A DNA stretch of 64,000 nt, taken from assembly GCA_964034945.1 (NCBI GenBank), contig OZ035962.1:106464034-106528033 (forward strand), given 5' to 3'. The position numbers and the translations under genes are program-made. The notes beneath the pieces are model-generated. The model did no database searches and was not told where the DNA came from. It worked only from the letters and a program-made list of their open reading frames with translations. Shown here piece by piece: positions 1-11,305 of this stretch; positions within the stretch are counted from its first letter, which is position 1; the number at the start of each line of letters is the position of its first letter. Source of the stretch: Chrysopilus asiliformis (lineage: Eukaryota > Arthropoda > Insecta > Diptera > Rhagionidae).

Positions 1-3000
1 AAGATTGGTGAAAGGGGTTAAGAAAAATAGATCTCCAGAAAAGTACCGATGAATTAATCCTCTCTAGTGGTGAAAACAAAAATTAATTACGAATGAGATT
101 AAGAGAAACAACATCTCTGTGGGTGGCTCCAATTCAGATGTAGCATTCAGATTTAGACAGTTATTGATGAGGCTGACTAGGAGTAGACCTACAATGTGGG
201 TGTCCTGCGTTAAGAGATGGCTAGGGTAACCTATACAAACATTTAGTACTTCCTTAATGAGTCTAAGAGGTCTAGGGTCAAATTGGTCAAGACTTATAAT
301 ATATATGGTTGAGATCAATCGATAAGAGAGATTGGAGCTTTGGTAAAATAAATTGTTTTTCACTTAAGAAAAAACAGTTTTTTTTAAATTAAATATAAAT
401 GCGCTGTAGAGCCAAAAAACCCCTTTGTTTTTTCCTCCCCCTTCGGCACACATTTTTGTGATTTTTTGTATTAATACCGCCGTGTCATTACTACAAAGGT
501 GTGTGGCGTAATTAATGGACTGCCCCTATCACTGTAAAATGCCGTTAGAAAATTTAAAATAAAAAAAAAACAGTCTGTATTTGGAAAATAATCCGAAAAA
601 ATTTGGACAACTAACAGCCCTAAATTGTCATGGAACCCCATAGTTTTCCTGCGCCTAAAGCCTCAGATTCTCTAAATCCGCCTCTGTGAAAGAAGTTCGG
701 AAAATTAGCGAGACGATCCATATTCGGTCCATTTTGGAACATACCGAAGGGAATTGAACTACAAAGTAGCTGAATTTTCAAACTCCAAGGAGCCAGAATT
801 CCTTCATCAAAAGGAAGAAACTTTCCTTCATCGCCAGGTGGTTTAGCCATCGACAACGCAGCGGGATGTTTCTCATTTAATGAGATTAATGCTGACCGTA
901 AATATTTGGTTCATATTTGCTACAATAAACATGATGACAGGTGAAATAACCAAAACTAATATATCACTTGCTATTTATTAGGACGATTAAAGAAATGTTA
1001 CTACGACTCTAGACGGTTTTGCCCAAAACTATCGAGTGAATGATATAAACTTTGTTCGATATACGAGTAGCAGGCAGATAACAAAGAAATTGTTTAAATT
1101 TGGATCTAAGGTATAGTAGCAACCTTTAGATATCTTCTACTGATTATATCCGGTCGGTCGATTGTGTATACTCAATTCCACCCTTACTTTGGGTAATTTG
1201 TTACCCTCACGATGAATTACAGGGAATTGAAATACCCAAATGCCCTACATTTATGATACGATGACGATGTGAATGGATAAAAGATATCCAGCACCGAAAG
1301 CAAATAATATGAAGAGCATTGAAGAAAAAGTTAGTTTTATGTACCTACTTAGGTACGAAGATTCGGGTTTTTGATTGCGTGCTCAGATATTTGTACGAGA
1401 GTATGTACTTTTGACATAGTTTTACTCCCTTAATGCTTCCATTGTTAGCTCACATTAAATAGAAGAGTCCTCTTTCGACATTAAGTCCATTACCCAATGT
1501 TCGCTTCCATTGTTTAACCTGGCGAAATCTTTATTTAATGAAAATTCACGTTGTATATATATACACATTTGTAATTAATATAATTGTAACATCTAATTAC
1601 AGTCGTGAGTTTTTCTTATCTATTATTTGCTGAAATTATGAATTTTTACGATTAGTTTTTTTATGTGAACAATTTAGATTGCAACGTCGGCGTCCATTTC
1701 AAACATGAAAAAATTATCGTGCAAAGAAAAGAAAATATTTATGCAGTCGAAAATAATTTCGATGTTGTGTAATTTGGTAAATAAGTACACAAGTAGATTA
1801 CACCGATATCATAATGGATCAAAAATGATGTGGTTTTTATGGTTTTTCAGTTTGTATTTTCATTTGCTAGGCAATCTTAATATTTAGAAGGATTTTCATA
1901 CACTTCTAGCTATGGCGTTTTGTCGAGCCGATTTAAATGATTATTTTCTTAATCGAAAGCTACCACTATGTAGGTTTGCACCAAAGTTTCAAAAGTTGAT
2001 AAGTTGATTAGGATCTATCTATAAAACGCGCTCATTTTCTGCGTCTCGGACCCCCTGCCTCTACCCCCTTACAAGTGTAACTTATTATAAATACATCTCG
2101 TTAAAAATGTGTGAACTATTTTTTTTTTTGATATTTGTTTGTAAATACTGAGGCTGAAACCCTTTTTCAACCACAAACCTATAGATAATCTTCCTAGCTT
2201 ATATTCTGCATTTTTTTCATAACAATCTATACTATAATGGCGAATTCGAATCATAGATTTAGAGCATGTTCTACTCTGGATCAAGAGTGCCAAAAATTTC
2301 TATTCGATTTAAAATCTAGATGGATCAGTTTTCGAGCAAAATGAGCAGTCCATTCGAATACGCCATAAGAGTAGGTACACGAATTCATGAAAATGCGAAA
2401 AACATTTCGTTTTACTTAAAATTTTTTAGCAAACACCTGCACCAAACTCTTAACGACTATTTTATTTCTGTGAAATTTTAAGACAACGCATAATAAGAAA
2501 ACGTGTAAGATAAAAAAAATCGGAAAATGTGGTCTGGGAAGCGGATGAATTTCGCAAATTTTTATTATGACTATTTCAAGTTGTAAAAAAGGACAAACTT
2601 TTCCAGTAATTAGATGCTGCTTGGAGTAGCGATATTAGCAGGCGTCCTGTCCCACCTCGCCTCTCTGAAGAGCATCACGCACAGACTTTAGACATTTTTT
2701 TAAAAGATACGTGAAAGTAATAAGAAAATAAATTTTGAAATGTGTAAAACTGGAAAGAGCGGTAATTTGGAAGGGAACGAACGGGGGGAGGACAGTATGA
2801 ATGTTATTAATGTTCACAGCATAAAAACAGGAACGCGATAAGTGAAAATTTCATACAGAATCTGGACGACTTGAAAAAAATTGCGAGTCGTCTTCTTATC
2901 TCGGCTCACTTGGCTATGGCGTAATAAGCAAGAAAAACATTTCCACTTGAGAAAATTCCCCATATCTTTCCGAGACAAGGACTTACACACTTGTAATGCT

Positions 3001-6000
3001 AAATGCGTAAAAGGGGAAGAGGGGCACTATCTAGTACGTTGTCGTAGGAGAAGACACCATAATTCAGAAGTGGGATGAAAATCGGTATTTTTTCCCAACA
3101 TTGGGATGCGAGCTTTCCAAAGAATGCCAGCATTTTTATTTTTATGGAGGGCGGGCGGAGATGTTGGTGTTTAGCAGGGACGATGCTCATTTAATGTCAT
3201 TTAACGATTTTTGTTAGAGTTTTTAGTTTGCTGGTAACCTGTTGTAGCAACAATAATAATTGTTCAGTTTGTTATACGATGATGTGAAGGAAAATGCCAC
3301 CCCTGGAGTTTATATTGTTGTCTTCAGGTTATTTATGATGCGAAATGAATGTTTCACGGACCCAGCTTGGCATTCAGCTCGAATTGCTCATACTTTATGG
3401 CAAGAATTACCCATCCTTTATATATATATAAGAAAGTGCTGGCAGGTCCTGTTGATGATGTTGAATTCTGCTGCGTTTTGCTATAAATTGTGGTGGCAAT
3501 TTCCCATCATATTCCGTTTGTTAGTGATATACTTATGGGAAACAACTGTTAAGGATTCTGTACAATCATGTTGGTGGCCCGCCCTTATGAAATCCTTTTC
3601 AGCATTTTCATCTTCATCGTTCCACTGGGGGCGCAACTAACTGGTTGCCCGTTTCACGAGTTTAAATTTTGGGTCATTGGATTGTTAGCGTTCCTTTCAG
3701 TTTTTACACGCAAAACCGTTTTCCGGGCGTGATTTATGTATTTCCCAAGAATTGAAAAAGGACCTTACACCATGAAAAACGGCTCGACTTGATCCTTTGT
3801 GTAACGTTACCCGAAATTTCTTAAATATATGTAGCACCTTTGAACCATTCGAAGATAAAGTACCAACCACTTGAGTACGTGGCAAATGGCTTTGTGAAAT
3901 TCCCAGGAAAAATCTTACGCACAAAAGTAGAACAACGCATATACCGACACCCGCGCCGCCGGGTAGAGAAAATGCTTGTACGAAAAATCAAGAAAAATTA
4001 AAATAGCACTTTTCTTAGTACCTACTTGTGAATCAATGCAGATGTGTCACCAGCCATCCCGAGCTAAAGAATATCAAATTCACTTTTATTCACGTCGTTT
4101 TTAATGTTTTCTAAAGCGCCTTTTATGACAATATTTACATTTTTAGAGGACAACGTCGTGTAATCCATGAACTCTTTATTGCATACCATGTTATCTATGT
4201 TGCTATTTGAATACAAAAATTCTGCTATACTCTTCGCTTCGCTGAAAATTAAATGTGGCACTGGAAAAATGTTTTTATATAAAAATTGTTTTTATATCAA
4301 GTAAAGATTTTTTATGGCAATCGAGATTTGCGATGGAAATTATGCCATTTTACACTATTTTCATAATGGGTTTTCTACGTTTTCTTTTTGTATGTACATT
4401 CATTTCGTTATAAAATTAGTTGCATTCACAAACTTAGCATTTCTTTTTATGCTTTATCCGTTCCAAAAGGATTCTCAACCCTTCCGAAAAGATAATAAAT
4501 ATATAATCCCCCTCCTCGTTTTCCCAAAAAATTCAAATATTTTTCAGTACAATTAACAAAGTGGTGAATCTGTAATGGTCCCCCTACAATCTCACCGAAT
4601 GGAGGCAACCAAACTTTGGCGAGTAATTCAGCAAGTTTAGGAGAACATATCATGTAGGATCTACACTCTTGCGTTTGCCGTGATCCGTTTGGATTCGGTG
4701 AGAGTGTGGTGTCTACATAAAGCATATTTCTACCATGCTTGAAAAATAGATTGAAAAATCGATTTTCGGAAAAAATAAAACATGATTAGGGAGTAACACA
4801 TTTTTCCTCTTCAATGTACGCTTGAAATTTGAGTCCAATCGGTTAAGAGTTAGAACTCTTGTAAGGGATTTTTCACTTTGGTCTTGTTTTTCTTGATTTT
4901 TTGCAAACTACGAGGTATGTTTTTGGTTTTCTCAAAAGCAGCTGGACGTGTTCCCGTTTTCCTCGAAAATGGATAAAAATATTTTACTTTTCTCTCAACA
5001 ACGAGAAGAGATCTTTTTCTCGGAAACGGTTCGAAATGCTTTGTCTCAGGCCATATGTATTTGTCTTTTTCGAAAATAGGAAAAATTTGTTTCCGATAGA
5101 AACCCTTTTTCAAAAAATAATATTAGGTTTTGTCACACTATATAAAAATATTGTGAAAAAACCACTTGACTGAAAAAATGTTATGACTTTTCAACCGAAA
5201 ACTGAATGTATTCTAGTGTGATACAAAAATCTGATATTTTTCCGTAATGAATTGTTATTTTTTCCGATAAATCAATAAATAACCTTTTTCAAAATAGTTC
5301 TATTTCTCCTATCAATTACTCGATTTTTTTCAAGCTGGAGACTTCAATTACCCACTGGAATTCATCATGAAAAATAAAAATAGACGGGATAAGTGGATAT
5401 ATTATTATTAGAAATTCTGAAATTCTAATACGAAAAAGTAGGCTAAAGAATCAATTTACGATAAATAAATCAAGAAAATTGTTTGAAGTGGAAATCGTTA
5501 TCGGAAAATTTGTGAATGTTTTCAGATCAAGACTATTTAAATAGAAAAAAAACTGGAATAATAGCGAATCCACTCATTGCTTATTTCCTTACCGAACACA
5601 ACATTTTCCGGGAATTCGATAAATTTTAATCCGACTTTAAATTGATTTTGTTTAACTCTACTTAGGGAGAAATTTTAATGAGATAAAATCGAACGTACAT
5701 GAATTCTTTATGCTGATGCTGATTTATAAAACTCAATTAAAATTTAATTAACTTTAACTGTGAAGTATATTTAATAGTTGGCTGGAGCTGATTTTGGGAA
5801 ATTACAGAGACATCGATTTAATTTATAATTTTTGCAACACAATTAATCGAGAAAAAAAATTCTTTATGCAGGTGATATGGCGATAATTTCATTTTTTTTA
5901 AATTTGGATTTTTAACTATATCAGATTTATTACCGAAAGTATACCTTAGATTCAATTTAATGATATTTTAACTAAATGAATGCATTGTGTGCTTCATTAG

Positions 6001-6323
6001 TGGTCCAAGGATCATCCTTGGTGCTGGCCATAGCCACAATACTTGCTTATGTCGTTATAAGTTTAAGGTAATATACGTAGTTTAGTTGTGGTAGGGAGGG
6101 ACAGTGGGAATATCCAAATTACACAAAACACAAATTAATCTCAAACCATAATAAATAAGTACTGGAGTTATCTACAATACCTCTTCGTCCCATCGATCTA
6201 TGTTCCGCCTGCTGGCTTTTTAGTCCCAAAACAAATGTTGTTATTTTGAATTAAATTCATCCCCAAAGGTTGAACGTAATTTTCCTGAATATTCGTTCAT
6301 TTGCTGGCTTTTCTTTTTCTTTG
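1..6323. other. no supported gene; AT-rich with isolated repeat ends
   Basis: Only short chance-like ORFs. A reverse-complement GGGGCAGTCCATTAATTACG end (526 down to 507) is a lone MITE terminus. The minus frame 64-363 and the minus frame 620-856 are slightly GC-richer than their surroundings but match nothing I recognise. A CAAGGATCATCCTTG palindrome is at 6007. Confidence 0.5.
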
Positions 6324-6400
6324 CTCTGCTGTAGAGGGGAAGTATTGCATTCATAACGGAGATCAACTCGAGAACGAGGATACGTAGAAACTTGATTCAG
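6324..6400 (+). repeat. dispersed repeat, same family, copy 1
   Basis: CTCTGCTGTAGAGGGGAAGT, ATTGCATTCATAACGGAGAT and GTAGAAACTT match the 61031 copy. A Helitron inserted at 6452 follows. AT-rich sequence from about 7140 to 7290 (TTTAACGGTCTTTGTATC) may be the displaced remainder. Confidence 0.45.
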
Positions 6401-6451
6401 GCAAAATTATGGAGATTGTCCGTGCATCTGTCTGTCTGTCCGTTTTACTTA

Positions 6452-6939
6452 TCATACTAATATATAAAAATCAGTTGGTGTCTGTCTGTCTGTCTGTCTG
6501 TTCCTCTTTCGCGCAAAAACGGCTGAATCGATTGACTTGAAATTTGGCATGGGTGTCTGTGGTAGTACTGGTTCCGGAAAAGTATGGAAAAGTAGCGCGA
6601 CGGGTGGGGGGAGTAAGGGGAGGGGGTAAAGTCATCTCGGAAATTAGTTTTCCCTCTATGTTACTCTTTCGCGGGGAAACTACTGAACCGATTGGCCTGA
6701 AATTTGGAATAGATGTTCGTCGGGGGTACAGCCCCAACATAGACCCATTAAAAAGTAGCCCGAGAGGTGGGGGGAGTAATGGGAGGGGGTAAAGTGATCT
6801 CGAAACTTAGTTTTCCCTCTATGTTATTCTTTCGCGGTGAAACTACCGAGCCGATTGGCCTGAAGTTTAGCTCCAACATAGACCATCAAAAAAAAAATTT
6901 GAAAAAACTGAACCCGGCAACGACGGGTATGCAAGCTAG
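6452..6939 (+). mobile_element. non-autonomous Helitron, family 1
   Basis: Seen: begins TCATACTAATATATAA after an A (6451) and ends ACCCGGCAACGACGGGT, a short hairpin (stem ACCCG/CGGGT), then ATGCAAGCTAG followed by T (6940). The 5' TC, the 3' hairpin plus CTAG and insertion between A and T are the Helitron hallmarks, with no target duplication. The body starts with a TGTC array and has two related blocks (around 6655 and 6815) with TTCGCG followed by GAAACTAC, so it holds an internal duplication. It is 488 bp long with no coding capacity, so it was moved by an autonomous relative not in the window. Confidence 0.85.
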
Positions 6940-7404
6940 TCTTAAATAAATTGAAAACGCACTCAGCCAGCCACTTAAAATTTTCGTAAATGGCTTTTAC
7001 GAAAATCATGGTTTTCTATCATATTTTAGAAAAGTAACGGTTGCTATAACGGGTACCTCCTACACATTTTTTTTTTGACAAATACATTGTTTCCAAAAAT
7101 TTCGAAATTTTGATGCACATTTTTAACGGTGCTCACCATATTTAAAAAAAAAGATTTTTGAAAATTTCTTGGAAACTATGTGCTTTTGGGAAAAGGTACA
7201 TGTAACCAAATTCAAAGAAAATAAAATTTCTATTATTTTTTTCCTTTAACGGTCTTTGTATCTTTAACGGTTCTCGAGATATAACAAATAAATATTATTT
7301 TTTACATATTTTTCCGAAACTAAATAATGCAGAGGAAAGTCTTTTGATGATCACAATCGATTTTTTTTTTGTTGAGATAAAATGTATTTTGTTTTGTTAT
7401 GCTA

Positions 7405-7747
7405 CACGGTAAAAAATCTTGGAGTAAATTCCAATCAAAACTGGATTACGCTGGACCTATATGTAATCCAATGGAAAATTCTAATCCAATAATATGGATT
7501 AGAAATTTTTATAAATTTATTTTTGGTTTAATTCAGTATTAAAGTCTAAAATTTTGATTAAATTGTAGACATTAATGTTAAAAATATTTAATTTCAGCAC
7601 ATAATAAAAAACTGTTCAAATATGACTGCAAAAAAGGCTATAATATTTTCAAAAATTCGCATGTATTAAATTCCAATCCAAAATATGTATTAAAATTTCG
7701 TCAATATAATTTTTGGATTGAAAAATACTCCAGGATTTTTTGCCGTG
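7405..7747. mobile_element. CACGG MITE with TA target site
   Basis: Inverted ends CACGGTAAAAAATCTTGGAG and CACGGCAAAAAATCCTGGAG (right end, reverse complement), flanked by TA at 7403-7404 and 7748-7749. The AT-rich 343-bp interior has recurring AATCCAAT-type motifs and no coding potential. Confidence 0.75.
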
Positions 7748-8379
7748 TAGGAAGTTTTCCTCTTTGTTTTCAACTTTCTTTCCATTGAACTGTATTTTTA
7801 TTTCCATTTTCATTTCAGTTTCAAATGTTTTTACAAGGATAATAGTCGAATGTTACATTTAATTACTCCAATTACAGACATCTGTTGGAGTAAAATGTCA
7901 TTTGTAGCTCTCTGGCAACACGTGACCGTCAATATCCGATTAATATTTGTTTTGTCATTGTTATTCCCAATTTTTGTATTCATTTGAAAATATTTGGAAA
8001 GTTATTTATGGTGTTCTAGTCGGATTAAATAATTCGTATTAAGGTCTTTTAGTCCGATTAAAATTTCATATTATCATAACGAGTGATTTAGTTTGGCTTA
8101 AATATTGGTAAATTTGGCAAATATTTTATTACATTTATTCTATTGAGAAGATATTATTCTAAACAACAAAACATTTCATGAAATCGGAATTTAATCTAGA
8201 TTAATTAGGCAAACATGCATGAAATTGAAATAGCTGTTTGTGTGGGGGCAATTTAAATTATATTATAAAACATATAAACATTTACGATGTATCTAAAACT
8301 ATAATTCGGGATCGATCGTTGCAGGATTAAAGTATTTTTTTTTCGTTTTCGGAATACCGAAAACAATAGTGTTATCCTT

Positions 8380-8522
8380 AGGCCTATGTTACACACGGCA
8401 ACTTTAAGCGGCGACTTTTCTTAGTATAAGCGCGAGAAGTGAGGGAAGCGGTGGCCCCTCACTTCTTTCGCCTATACTTAAGAAAAGTCGCCGCTTAAAG
8501 TTGCCGTGTGTAACATAGGCCT
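8380..8522. mobile_element. foldback MITE, AGGCCTATG ends
   Basis: Two near-perfect inverted arms of about 64 bp (8380-8443 and 8457-8522) around a short centre containing GGTGGCCCC. The arms begin AGGCCTATGTTACACACGGC and contain AACTTTAAGCGGCGAC. The only differences are a few substitutions and a 1-bp indel near the centre. Confidence 0.75.
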
Positions 8523-8899
8523 TAGGCTCCGTTGACATTCTCGATTTTATCCTGGATTTCTCTGCTAATTTTATTCAAAATTTACTCCGCAAACTTTATT
8601 CATCTATCGCACAATAAATTCACTTAGAGTATAGATTCTCTGCTCAATAATAGTTTTGGAAATTAATTTTATTTGGTGACGTTTACTAATGTAGGTATAA
8701 AATTTACCATAACTCTTTCAGAGCGACTATTTAGATTTTTGTGCAAACCGACAAAACGGTAGCTTCCGATTAAAAAAAGAATCACATAAATCGGCTCAGA
8801 AGTACTCTAAAAAAAAAGGATTTTCACAGGCCCTGAAAATCTTTTTTTTTTATTGTATATAAAAACACGATTGGAATTTTTAACCAACAATAGAGGTAG

Positions 8900-9455
8900 T
8901 TTTTATACCCATATGGTGAAACCAAAGGGTATATTAACTTTGCCTTACCGTTTGTAACGCCAAGATCCCGTCATCGCACAAAAAAATGAATTACACCAGT
9001 GTATTTAGAATGATAAAAATATCTAATTTCTGCATGTCCGTCCGTCTGTCTGTCTGTCCGTCTGTCTGTCTGTCCGTCTGTCCGTCCGTCTGTCTGTCCG
9101 TCTGTCTGTGGCGCGGATTGCGGGCGCACGGATTGAGCTAGAGACTTGAAAGTTTGCACAGATCCGTTTTTCGTAAAATGCAAGGCTAAGTTCGTTAATG
9201 GGCAAAAATGGATTGTGAATATCTCAAAAACGGTGCATCTTATCAAAAAAGTCCAAGAACAAAAGTTATTTAGGATATGATTCTACATAAAACTCCCATA
9301 CATCAAAATCCGATTAGAATAAATTTAAAAAAATCTTATTGGAAAGTTTGACTTCAAAGTGGAATTTTGGTATAACTGTTCGAATTTTGATACGAATATC
9401 ACCATACGGGTCTCCAATGATTGCCAGATTGGCAATTATAGCTTTTGTTATGTTT
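8900..9455 (-). repeat. family-2 dispersed repeat with CGTC/TGTC array
   Basis: Runs from TTTTTATACCCATATGG through AAAGGGTATATTAACTTTG, a (GTCY)n array at 9035-9108, the conserved GCGCGGATTGCGGGCG block and TAAGTTCGTTAATGGGC, to GGCAATTATAGCTTTTGTTA at its far end. Compared with the copies at 17 and 51 kb it lacks the GGGGTACCCC block. Judged against the complete 25356 copy it is minus-oriented and its Helitron-like TC end is lost. The ORFs across it encode only RTDRQTD-type repeats. Confidence 0.75.
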
Positions 9456-11034
9456 TTAATTACTATATTGTTAATGTTTTTTCTAAATATTTCATAATGC
9501 TAACCAAATGGCAACGTGTTCAAATGAATATATTTCATTAGCGTTGAATTTGAACAGATTTACATCTCGTTTAATTAACATCATAATGTTTATTACGTAA
9601 AAAGCTTAAGTTTAAACACTTTTCATTTGCATATGCCTCTGTAGAGTCTCTATTTTGCATTTTAGGGTTAAATCTTGCACCACCAATATAACTTTATTTT
9701 AAAATTTAATTAGCCAGAATGTTGTTTATGCAATGACAACAACTCCATACACATAAAAGCATTCATTTGTCGTCAACATCAACCGTCGCATTTGCTATAC
9801 TGATGGAAAATTCTGAATTTTCGTTGAAAACATCTTTTATTTTGACGGCGCGTCGGTGCACACACATGTGAATTAATTTTATTTTTGCTATGCATTTATT
9901 TAGTTTTTGGTGAAACAAAGTTTTCACATTGTATAATATTTGCGACACTTTTGCATTTGCTATTATAAAGGATTTTTGTTCAAAGCATGTTGTCTTGTTG
10001 TCATTTAATTAAAAAGTCATGATTTAATTAAACTACAGTTTAAAATATTCAAAAATAACAAAATTTTACCACTTTAGTAATTCTTAATAATTAAATTTTT
10101 CCACTACCCGTAACTGACTTCAATTTGGCTTTTTGTAATTTTCTCACATCGACCAAAAGAAGAAACCCGTATGACGAATTAATGTTTTAAAAAAATCTAA
10201 AATAAATTTATCCTTGACGAAGTCAAAAAATAAAATATTATTTCTATTTTAATGAAATTTCTGGACGAAAAATTCTCCCATAGAATCCACCACATTTTAT
10301 CAAGTTGATGAAATTATTATCAGGAAATTAGATTCCTTGGATTTCTCTTGGATTTCCATTTATCTATAAAGAACGCCCATTTCATATTTGATTTTTCATT
10401 GATTTTATATCCATGATAGGAACACTCGTGGTAAGAATTCAAATATGATTTAATTTTTTCTTTCTCTGTGGCAGTGTAGATATCCCTTCAAGCAATTTTT
10501 CAGCTTTGAATAGGTTTATTATAAAAGATATATTTTTGGTGCAAAATATTGAATCAGTTTTCATTAAAAACTTCATTAAATTGTTGCATCCGTTAAAGCA
10601 GAATATTTTTCACTACAAACTTTCAGGAAATTTTAATTTTCTCAAAAGAGTTTTTTCCGTTTTCAACTTGAAAAAATCTTTTTTTTATTAAATTCTCAAG
10701 TTTAAAAGTGATTAAAAGTGGTTTTATATCTTGAAGAGATCTAACGTGGGATGATAAAAAAATTCAGTATTAGTTTCAGTACGTGGTTTTTGGGGCGAGA
10801 AAATATATTTTTAGACAAAGTCAATAACACTTTTATGCAAAAACCTATCTCGTGACGGATTTCTGTCTAGGCGCAAAAGGCACCCGCCAAGACCCCCGAT
10901 TTTAGTGGCCCCAAAATCGAGAAAAAAAGACATTTTTACTATACTTAGTAAGAAAAAGGTGGGAAACTTTAAAAGGGCCTTCATTCGGCTACTGGGGTCC
11001 CACGTTGAGGTTTTGAAATTATTATTTAAGCCTA
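9456..11034. other. no gene seen
   Basis: AT-rich sequence with no ORF of note, no terminal repeats and no RNA-gene pattern. Confidence 0.5.
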
Positions 11035-11305
11035 CACTCAGAAAAATGTCCAGGTCAACTTTTTGTCAGGTTAACTCTGACCTTACAGAGGTTTCTGTAA
11101 GCCAGCTAGCGGTCAGAGTTAACCTATCTAAGGTCAACTCGTGCAGCTCCCAATCCCCTCTTCACCTGCTTGTGGCTTAATTTCAGAATTTCTCCGACCA
11201 CAGGTCAACTCAGTTTTACTTGCCCACATGCAGGCGAACGCGCGCCTGCCCGAGGCCAATTACGCCGTATGTAGGTCGTCGAGTTAGCCTCCATTTTTCT
11301 GAGTG
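11035..11305 (+). mobile_element. CACTCAG MITE, copy 1
   Basis: Terminal inverted repeats CACTCAGAAAAATG/CATTTTTCTGAGTG with TA on both sides (11033-11034, 11306-11307). The 271-bp body holds an internal palindrome pair GGTTAACTCTGACC / GGTCAGAGTTAACC and several AGGTCAACT motifs. No coding capacity. The superfamily is unresolved: CACT ends recall CACTA elements, while the 2-bp flank recalls Tc1/mariner. Confidence 0.8.

Noticed and set aside
3260..3640. 126-codon plus-strand ORF
   Set aside because: Starts at a non-ATG codon, hydrophobic and aromatic composition without pattern, no splice context or recognised family.
4850..5173. Overlapping antisense ORFs rich in Lys/Phe
   Set aside because: Mirror frames of TTTTCTCG-rich DNA; no domain.
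9035..9108. CRISPR-like regular array
   Set aside because: It is an uninterrupted tetranucleotide microsatellite with no spacers, in a eukaryotic genome.
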